The translations under genes and the position numbers were made by a program. This document shows, in pieces, positions 58,058-64,000 of a DNA stretch of 64,000 bases. The notes under the pieces are model-generated. The model worked only from the letters and a program-made list of their open reading frames with translations, searched no databases and was not told where the DNA came from. Origin of the DNA: JBMYTN01 sp049604415 (lineage in GTDB: Bacteria; Pseudomonadota; Alphaproteobacteria; Rhodospirillales; Rhodospirillaceae); the NCBI GenBank assembly GCA_049604415.1, contig JBMYTN010000020.1:1-64000 (forward strand), in the 5' to 3' direction. Position 1 is the stretch's first letter, and each line of letters starts with the position of its first letter.

Positions 58058-59476
58058 TTACAACTCCGCGCTCAGCTCGACACTCAAGATCACGATGGTT
58101 GGGGTGTTCAGGGTCAGGCCGCCGGGGATGGTAAAGTCGGCCCAGAAGCTGGAGGTCCCATTGACCGTGTAGCTTGAGACGCTGGACACCACCCCGGCAC
58201 CGCCGGGGCCATAGAGCACCGTCGCGCTGGAGGTGCCAAAGGTTGGGGCGACCCGCATCACCGGAAAGGTGAACCCGGCCCGCGCCCCAGTGGCGGACAC
58301 CGCCCAGCCGGTTTCCGTCCCGGCCATCTTCTGAAAGAACCGCTGGCAGCGGGCCAGATTGGTGGCGTAGGGCTCATGCTGATTGGGTAAGGCCCGCCCG
58401 CCTTTATCGAGCTGGATACCGGTATAGCGGATGAAGTCGTCCGCCCCGGCAACCCCGTTGGGCGTATAGGAAAAAATGACGCGAATTTGCGTTGTTGTGG
58501 AGCTGACGGTCCCTTTGAAGACATAGCGGACCCAGTTGTCCGTCGGTGTTTGCGTTTCGGATATCAGACTGGCTTGATTGGTGAAGGTGGTTGCGACCCC
58601 TTCATCAGTTCCCATTCCGCTTTGTAAATGCGCGGTGAAGACTGTGCCGGAAAAATTGATCCCAGCTTTCGCCCAAACACTGAGAACGACTTCTTCTCCT
58701 TGGAGAAAAATACTGTCCGCCGTTTCCAAGACTTGGGTGATCGCCAGGGCATCAGACCCCGATGTGCCTGCGGTGCGCCAAAGCTGAAGCGAGTTTTGAT
58801 ATCCGGTTGGCCCGTCGGGCACAACGGAGTAGGTCACGGAGGTGGCCCCGCCGGAGCAATGCCAACGGTCGGCAAGATAGCCGTCGGTTGTTCTTGATGT
58901 CGCCCGTTGGCAGACCGCCATATTGCCGTTGTACAAAATCGGGCCGTTGATCGGTTGCGACACAGAAAGCGGGTTCAGCTGGAATTCGTCACCATCAAAC
59001 AGGATGGTGTAGAGCTTCCCGGCCACCAGGTCCCCGGGACTGAGGCCTGATCCATCCAGCAAGATCCCCTCTGCCGCCAAACCAGAGACGGCAACGGTGG
59101 TCGACCCGGTGTTGTCGAAGGCGGCGACAAAGACGAAGGTCTGGCCAGCGACATGGCTGGTGATGGCGGGCGCGGGCGAGAGGGTCAGCGCATTGGCGGT
59201 TCCTCCGGCGGTGCCGCACCAGATCAGGGATCCGTCCTGGATTTGACCGATGGCGGCATAGTCGGTCCGCGCTGTGCCATTGGCGACCGAGGTGTGTTTG
59301 TAACCACCCATGGGCAGATCTGCCGTGGCGGTGGTCTGGCCGTCTTTGGCCAGGGAGCCGGTCAGGGCCGAGGCGATATCGGCCAGATTGCTGTTGACCG
59401 AGGTTGAAGAGATCACGGTGTTGGGCTGATAGCTTGCTTCGGGCAGGCTATAATTTCCACTGCCATCACGGGCCAT
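58058..59476 (-). CDS. Phage tail fibre or receptor-binding protein
   Basis: A 472-residue structural protein. The N-terminal part (YSLPEASYQPNTVISSTSVN, then IASALTGSLAKDGQTTATAD) is typical of phage tail fibres; the C-terminal 270 residues are rich in Thr, Ser and Gly with beta strands and begin NGNMAVCQRATSRTTDGYLA, a carbohydrate-binding-like module. It likely contacts the host surface. The ATG 59476 is the first sensible start. GC is lower in 58500-58850 than around, hinting at a swapped segment. Confidence 0.8.
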   Translation of the reverse strand: MARDGSGNYSLPEASYQPNTVISSTSVNSNLADIASALTGSLAKDGQTTATADLPMGGYKHTSVANGTARTDYAAIGQIQDGSLIWCGTAGGTANALTLSPAPAITSHVAGQTFVFVAAFDNTGSTTVAVSGLAAEGILLDGSGLSPGDLVAGKLYTILFDGDEFQLNPLSVSQPINGPILYNGNMAVCQRATSRTTDGYLADRWHCSGGATSVTYSVVPDGPTGYQNSLQLWRTAGTSGSDALAITQVLETADSIFLQGEEVVLSVWAKAGINFSGTVFTAHLQSGMGTDEGVATTFTNQASLISETQTPTDNWVRYVFKGTVSSTTTQIRVIFSYTPNGVAGADDFIRYTGIQLDKGGRALPNQHEPYATNLARCQRFFQKMAGTETGWAVSATGARAGFTFPVMRVAPTFGTSSATVLYGPGGAGVVSSVSSYTVNGTSSFWADFTIPGGLTLNTPTIVILSVELSAEL

Positions 59477-59586
59477 GGCTGGGGTTCCTTCTGTTGGGCA
59501 AAGACCGTCTACGCGACGGGCCAGAGCATTAAAAAATGCGCCGGTGCTGGTGGTTGGGGTTTGGTGGTGTTGGGTTTTGAGCAAAG

Positions 59587-59617
59587 AAAAACCCCGCGCG
59601 GTGGACCGGCGGGGTTT
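59587..59617 (-). terminator. Terminator in the phage late region
   Basis: AAACCCCGC (59589-59597) pairs with GCGGGGTTT (59609-59617). On the minus strand TTTTTCTTTG follows, so it should stop minus-strand transcripts ahead of the tail fibre gene. The 405-base gap 59477-59881 otherwise holds no clear gene; a short hydrophobic frame ends at 59885. Confidence 0.8.
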
Positions 59618-59881
59618 GGCCTGGACAGACTCTTCCAGCCTGCATTTCGGAAGCTTTATCGCATGGAGTGGCTCCTTTGTCTTAAGGGGTGGGACCGGTT
59701 GGAACGCCAAGATATTGGTTGAGCGGTGTTGGTGCGGGTCCGTAGGATGCCGGTTGCTTTGCGTCAGTCGAAGTTGGATTTCCTATCCGGTTGGGCGCGG
59801 TCCATTGCCTACAGGTTTTTGGTTTGCTATTGCTGTGTTAATTTGTCTTTATTGGGCCATTAAAGCGGGCGGAGATTGGAC

Positions 59882-60181
59882 GTGAACTGGGCTGCTTTGT
59901 TATCAGGTTTTGCCGGTGCCTTGGTGGCAACCTTCTTGCTCCGGGCCCTTCTGCTCTGGCTCATGAAAAAATGGAACGGGGGCATCCTGAAATACCTGCT
60001 TGCCAATGGTATTTCCTACGGGATCACTGGCCTGCTTTCTTCCTACGGGTTTGCCGACGGTGGTCCCCCTGACTTTGTAAAGGGTTTTGCAACCTACGCA
60101 TTGCCGCAACTTGTCTGGCTGGCATTTGATTTGGTGCGGTATTGGCGCGGGACCAAAGTTGGTGCTGAGTCCCCCACTTAA
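59882..60181 (+). CDS. Small phage membrane protein on the plus strand
   Basis: A 99-residue protein with membrane segments near residues 3-28 and 36-52 and a third weak one. It starts at GTG 59882 after GGAG; the GTGA overlaps a stop of an upstream frame, hinting at coupling to a short hydrophobic peptide. It reads against the late genes. It could be a superinfection-exclusion type protein, which is a guess. Confidence 0.6.
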   Translation: MNWAALLSGFAGALVATFLLRALLLWLMKKWNGGILKYLLANGISYGITGLLSSYGFADGGPPDFVKGFATYALPQLVWLAFDLVRYWRGTKVGAESPT

Positions 60182-60295
60182 GCATGATGCGACGAAGGAG
60201 GAGCCAGACGGAGTCACGCCGTGATCCCGTCTGGCAGTGTTTTATGAAGAGTGTTTGCGACAGGTCAGCATCGCACTGATCCATCCACAACAGCC

Positions 60296-62122
60296 TTAGT
60301 CTTGTGTAGCACTGACGGCCCCGGCGGCTGCTGGTGCGGCACCAACATCGACGTTTTCTCGTAAACCCATACCCATTTTCCGGAGTGTTTCCGGACGGTT
60401 TATAGCCAGCCATCGCAACACTTCATTGCCCCAGCGGGTGTACATGGCTGCGCCTGGTAGGGCGGCCAAGTAGGTAGGGTCAACGGACCCGGCAAGCACG
60501 GACGCCAACAAGCCCGTATCCGCTACACGTTCGCCAAGTTCACTACTGCCGCCCGGTCTCCCCAACACTTGCTGGCCCGCAGCGGCAAAGCGTCGCCCAA
60601 GAACCGTGGTCGGATCCAGGGCTTGAGGGTCGAGATTGCTGCTGCGGTCGCGGACCGCTGACATCAGTTGATTTGGGGTAAAGGCCGTGCCGTCGGTGGG
60701 CATGGCCCGTTGCATGAGGTTGAAACGGTTCCAGGCATTATTGGTTGCTTCAACATGGGGCAATATGTCTGGATCGGCATTGCGCTCCAGCCATTCCCGC
60801 AAGGCGACTTGTGCATCACCCAGCCTGTCGCCGACTTCCCGATAGTCGATGTGCGGGTCACTTTTAAACGTCTTGACCAACTGGCCGAGCTGTTTATCGA
60901 TGAGCAGCCACTGACGACCATTTATGCCCTTGCCAATGCCTTGCTGGACATATTGATTGATATGTCTCGTCACGGCATCCCCAACGACATCTTTGAAATC
61001 GCTACCAGACTGGGCAATTGCGGCCAGATCGGTTGCCAGTTCTTCATCTGGGAGCAACTGTTTGACTGCTGGCAGGACCCGGTCATATTCGGTGCTGATT
61101 TTCAGGCCGACATCCTCTAACAGGTCGGCTCCAACCGCATCTTTGGAGGCTTTGCGGCCGATGGGAGCCAGTACCCGATTGGCAAAGGCTTGATTGAAGC
61201 TTTCTCCGGCCCGGGCCTCCAGACTTTTGATCACCGGGGATAGATAGGGCAGGTCGCCGACAACCTTTTCCGCTGTTCGCGCCAAGGGTCCCCCTATTTG
61301 TCCGGGGGTTAGCGCGACGCCAGCCTCCAACAGGTATTTTTTGACGGGATCGGTGACGCCAGACATGATTTTACCAGTCCTGTCCAAAGCCAGAGGGGCA
61401 AGGGTGCCGATTGTCCCACCACTGATGGCAGCGCCAACAGGGTCTTTGCCATCGTCAATGCCGACGGCGTGCAGAGCACCGACGCCGCCGCCTGCGACCA
61501 TGCCCGGGATCACGGGCGAGGTAACGGCTCGCTGTGCGGCCACACCCAATCTCCCGCTCATCAATCCGGGCATCATCCACCGGGCCAGGCCGGAAATCCC
61601 GCCCGCTTGCAAAGTCTTGCCGACGCCTTTGGTAATAAGGCCACCGGGTAGGGCGCCGCCGACCACCGCACCGGCAATCGACGTTGCTGCGGCACTGGCT
61701 GGGTTCTCGCGCGTATAGCGGTCCTTGGCGTTTCGATACAGCTTCAATGCCTCGTCATAGGCTGTATCCCACGGCACCGGTTCGTATTCGGGATCGAAAA
61801 AACCTGCGAGAGCATTTTCAGTCACGGTTGACGCTGCCTTTAGATTGTCGCCAAAACCGAAGAGGACGTTGTCTACAAAGTTGTCATGCCCACTCCATGT
61901 TGGTGGGAATATGGGCTGGACATAATCACCGGGTGTTACTCTAGTCCAGCCGGGAAACAACTCATCGATGGGCTCCTTTTGGTAGACCCGCTGCCATTGC
62001 GCTCCATCCCAGGCATGTGGTAGCCCTGTTTCCGGATTAATTGTTGTTTCGGTTGGCACCCATTGGCCGTCCTGGTCCAGCATTTTGGCTTGTTGGGTCT
62101 CATGATTGAAAGCGATAGGCAT
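60296..62122 (-). CDS. Large phage virion protein, ejection type
   Basis: A 608-residue protein. It begins PIAFNHETQQAKMLDQDGQW, then has Gly/Ala-rich hydrophobic stretches at about 125-240 (SAAATSIAGAVVGGALPGG) and a helical C-terminal half. Phage proteins with such stretches often enter the host membrane during DNA ejection. Its start overlaps the upstream virion gene's stop by one base. I do not recognise a named family. Confidence 0.7.
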   Translation of the reverse strand: MPIAFNHETQQAKMLDQDGQWVPTETTINPETGLPHAWDGAQWQRVYQKEPIDELFPGWTRVTPGDYVQPIFPPTWSGHDNFVDNVLFGFGDNLKAASTVTENALAGFFDPEYEPVPWDTAYDEALKLYRNAKDRYTRENPASAAATSIAGAVVGGALPGGLITKGVGKTLQAGGISGLARWMMPGLMSGRLGVAAQRAVTSPVIPGMVAGGGVGALHAVGIDDGKDPVGAAISGGTIGTLAPLALDRTGKIMSGVTDPVKKYLLEAGVALTPGQIGGPLARTAEKVVGDLPYLSPVIKSLEARAGESFNQAFANRVLAPIGRKASKDAVGADLLEDVGLKISTEYDRVLPAVKQLLPDEELATDLAAIAQSGSDFKDVVGDAVTRHINQYVQQGIGKGINGRQWLLIDKQLGQLVKTFKSDPHIDYREVGDRLGDAQVALREWLERNADPDILPHVEATNNAWNRFNLMQRAMPTDGTAFTPNQLMSAVRDRSSNLDPQALDPTTVLGRRFAAAGQQVLGRPGGSSELGERVADTGLLASVLAGSVDPTYLAALPGAAMYTRWGNEVLRWLAINRPETLRKMGMGLRENVDVGAAPAAAGAVSATQD

Positions 62123-62994
62123 CACTGCACCTCGTAGCCTGGGCCGGGGTCCGACAACGGAGATCCGGCAGAGTTGTTGGGGGCGTTCGCAGAAGACAGC
62201 GTCATGGGTTTGACCCAACCGTTGGCTCCAATCTGATAAATGCCTTGTGGGTCAAGGCCGAGTTGGCTGGCTTGCAGTCCGGTTATGGTCCGAACCGCCT
62301 TAGATCCCTGCATGGCGTGATTGAGAACCTGCAGGGCCATGGCCTGTTGGGCTTGCGTGGCAGACGGTGAAGCCATCATCTCCAGGGCAACCCGCAGCAG
62401 GTCGTGGTTCTGTGCGGATGCGCCCTGTCGGCCATAGCCAGCCCCTTGAGGCGACGGGATTGCCGGTTGTGGTCCTAATTGGCGCCCACCACCCTGAATG
62501 GGCAGTTGCCGCTCCGCTGTCAGTTGCAAGGGCGCTCCGATCTGCGGTCCGGGCGGTTGACTGTCCCGTGGCAGGGGAGCATCGATCGGAGGCATCAGTT
62601 GCAATGGCGCGCCGACCTGAGGGGTTTCGGCGCTTGCATCGGACGATAGGGGGTCCGTCACGGCTGCAGACGGTATCGAGGTTTCCATAAGGCGCGCTGT
62701 GCGACCTTTTGGTTGGGGCCCGCCCACGGGGCTGGGGCGAGGGGGTATGAACGGGGTCAGGGGTTCGGGTGGTAAGGGACCCGGTGGTGTCAGGGAGGCC
62801 TGCGTGGTCCTGTATAACCGGTTGGTTAGGTCCCGCTGGGCCTGCTTGGCTTCTCGGTCTTCGGCCAGACCTTTGCCCATCATCCAGCCTGCCAAACCTT
62901 GGGACAAGGCCGAGCCCAAACCTCCGGCATGGGTGCCATTGTTCAGGCTTTTGGCGTTGGCTGCGATTGATTGTGCATATTTTCCATAGGGCAT
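62122..62994 (-). CDS. Phage virion protein, paralogue 1
   Basis: A 290-residue protein that starts MPYGKYAQSIAANAKSLNNG. Residues 1-60 are helical, 70-200 are Pro/Gln-rich with two TPQVGAPLQL/PQIGAPLQL repeats, and the last 80 residues are helical again. It is a longer relative of the next gene upstream. A terminator lies between them. Role is probably structural. Confidence 0.7.
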   Translation of the reverse strand: MPYGKYAQSIAANAKSLNNGTHAGGLGSALSQGLAGWMMGKGLAEDREAKQAQRDLTNRLYRTTQASLTPPGPLPPEPLTPFIPPRPSPVGGPQPKGRTARLMETSIPSAAVTDPLSSDASAETPQVGAPLQLMPPIDAPLPRDSQPPGPQIGAPLQLTAERQLPIQGGGRQLGPQPAIPSPQGAGYGRQGASAQNHDLLRVALEMMASPSATQAQQAMALQVLNHAMQGSKAVRTITGLQASQLGLDPQGIYQIGANGWVKPMTLSSANAPNNSAGSPLSDPGPGYEVQ

Positions 62995-63190
62995 TGATAG
63001 GCTCCCTTTGCAATGATGAGGACGGGTGTGCACGGTCCATGCGCCAGTGTTTGCTGCCAATCAGGGCAGATGGCTTGGCGCAACGCGACGGGCCCTTTGC
63101 GCCTTAAGGGCAGCGCAACGGGTTTTGCAGTCCTTGATGATGCGGGGAACTGCGGTGTGGTTGGGCGGTATGAAAACGCCGCAAAACAAA

Positions 63191-63236
63191 AGCTTAGGGC
63201 CAATTCCGTGAGTCAATTGTTGCGGAATTGGCCCTG
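63191..63236 (-). terminator. Terminator between the virion paralogues
   Basis: A perfect 13-base stem, AGGGCCAATTCCG (63196-63208) with CGGAATTGGCCCT (63223-63235), over a 14-base loop. On the minus strand AAGCTTTTGTTTTGC follows. It sits after paralogue 2. The rest of the 269-base gap 62995-63263 shows no gene. Confidence 0.75.
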
Positions 63237-63263
63237 GGTGGTTTGTTTCACACCATTGGCGGG

Positions 63264-63872
63264 TTAGGCGCGCCTATATCCGCGCTGGGGATTGTTGAAG
63301 AATGATCGCGTTTGGCCTTGAGGACCTCGGTTTCCATAGGGAGACGTCGACATGTCCAAGCCAGCGGTCATCATCGACGGAGGGGCGTTGGATGCGGACT
63401 GAAGTCCTTGTCCAAAACCTTGTGGTCCAAGTCCGGCAAATTGCGGTTGAGCGGGCATGTCGCCCGGATATTCCGGCGCGAGCATCAACGGAGCACCCAC
63501 TTGTGGCGTCAGCGGGTCCTCCTCCAATGGCTTGGTTAATGGGGTAGGCTTGTGCTGCATCGGGAGCGGGGTCTCCATCAGACGGGCGATGCGGCCCTTA
63601 CTGTGATTAACGCCCAATGGATCCGGGCGACCGGTCATGGGTTCCGGCATTGCCGGCTGGGCAGGTGATAAGGCTTGCTGTGCCGTCTGATAGAACTGCT
63701 TGGTCAGCTCTCGATGCGCTTTTTTGGTGGCTCGATCTTCGGCCATGCCTTTGCCCATCATCCATCCGGATAAACCCTGAGACAGGGCTGACGCCAAACC
63801 TCCGGTATGGCTGCCATTGTTGAGCTCCCGGGCATTGGCTGCGATCGATTGTGCGTATTTTCCGTATGACAT
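63264..63872 (-). CDS. Phage virion protein, paralogue 2
   Basis: A 202-residue protein that starts MSYGKYAQSIAANARELNNG and shares most of its first 60 residues with paralogue 1, plus one TPQVGAPLML repeat. The tail differs, ending in Asn/Arg/Gly-rich sequence. It starts one base into the stop of the upstream frame (TAATG). Confidence 0.7.
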   Translation of the reverse strand: MSYGKYAQSIAANARELNNGSHTGGLASALSQGLSGWMMGKGMAEDRATKKAHRELTKQFYQTAQQALSPAQPAMPEPMTGRPDPLGVNHSKGRIARLMETPLPMQHKPTPLTKPLEEDPLTPQVGAPLMLAPEYPGDMPAQPQFAGLGPQGFGQGLQSASNAPPSMMTAGLDMSTSPYGNRGPQGQTRSFFNNPQRGYRRA

Positions 63873-64000
63873 TAGTAAATTCCTCCGAGTTTGGCTGCAG
63901 CCTTTGGTGCTGCGACATTGGCGACGGTAGGACCGGCAATCAAGGCAGGGGCGCCAGCGCCGAAATACATGCCCGCTGCGCCCAAACCGGCGCCGAGCAG
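63872..64000 (-). CDS. Partial phage protein, C-terminal end
   Basis: The last 42 codons of a gene that runs off the window. They code a Gly/Ala-rich end (LLGAGLGAAGMYFGAGAPAL) closing AAAKLGGIY. The stop overlaps the next start. Too little is seen to name it. Confidence 0.65.
   Translation of the reverse strand: MLGAGLGAAGMYFGAGAPALIAGPTVANVAAPKAAAKLGGIY

Larger units (their letters stand above)
53679..64000. mobile_element. Prophage late region and edge genes
   Basis: From 55555 on, most genes are phage late genes on the minus strand: virion proteins, a tail fibre, small membrane proteins, an amidase and a holin, with stop-start overlaps. The cyclase and ImmA-like genes adjoin them at the outer edge and are likely cargo. 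The element continues beyond the window. I found no integrase or attachment site, so the left border is an estimate. Confidence 0.75.

Noticed and set aside
59475..59885. 136-codon plus-strand frame before the 99-residue phage membrane protein
   Set aside because: It runs through a terminator hairpin and has no family-like sequence; only its last 25 hydrophobic codons, coupled by GTGA to the next gene, look possible, and no start with a ribosome site was found for them.

Overview
The window is a GC-rich chromosomal segment of an alphaproteobacterium, most likely of the Rhodospirillales type. The core genes support this: the purS-purQ-purL-bolA-grxD order, a DUF1476 (F1-ATPase zeta inhibitor type) gene, ubiquinone genes ubiD and ubiA, plant-type gshA, and a LysR gene divergent from a DUF1127-like small protein. 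I found no rRNA, tRNA or CRISPR array.

Layout. Positions 1-15.5 kb hold housekeeping genes: a LysR regulator, NUDIX, thioesterase and PIN proteins, rsmB-type methyltransferase, guaB, rlmE, DUF1476, NRDE, an HTH protein, then the purine run purC-purS-purQ-purL followed by bolA and the monothiol glutaredoxin grxD. Positions 15.6-20.2 kb are an accessory insertion: two adjacent P-loop ATPases on the minus strand, the second with an AT-rich TPR-like C-terminal half, and a membrane protein on the plus strand. Two related double-dyad operator-like sites lie in the gap between them. Positions 20.4-28.9 kb return to host genes (fused gamma-glutamylcyclotransferase, rpsD, CDGSH protein, pmbA, ubiD, GAF/HD-GYP protein, asparaginase).

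Positions 28.9-41.9 kb are a defence island of visibly lower GC: an orphan ParD-like antitoxin, an N6-adenine DNA methyltransferase, and, convergent to it, an overlapping operon of a 941-residue DrmE-like protein, DrmA helicase, DrmB (DUF1998) and DrmC (phospholipase D fold). This is a DISARM-type restriction system with a mixed gene set. Its drmC carries an in-frame TAA inside the HKD active-site motif, with the rest of the motif readable after the stop.

Positions 42-53.4 kb are host genes again (a methyltransferase, ubiA, rsmE, gshA, chorismate mutase, a chemoreceptor, a DMT transporter, a PAS-GGDEF cyclase, a LysR/methyltransferase divergent pair). Between the chemoreceptor and the transporter lies a tandem composite repeat rich in hairpins, whose stem shows compensatory base changes; the first 55 bases of the window are an inverted copy of part of it.

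From 53.4 kb to the end the window enters the late region of a prophage read on the minus strand: virion proteins, a 608-residue structural protein, a tail fibre, a tightly overlapping lysis cassette (small membrane proteins, amidase, holin), and plus-strand inserted genes. At its edge sit a class III nucleotide cyclase resembling Pycsar cyclases and an ImmA/IrrE-type metallopeptidase, which look like a prophage-carried defence or regulatory pair.
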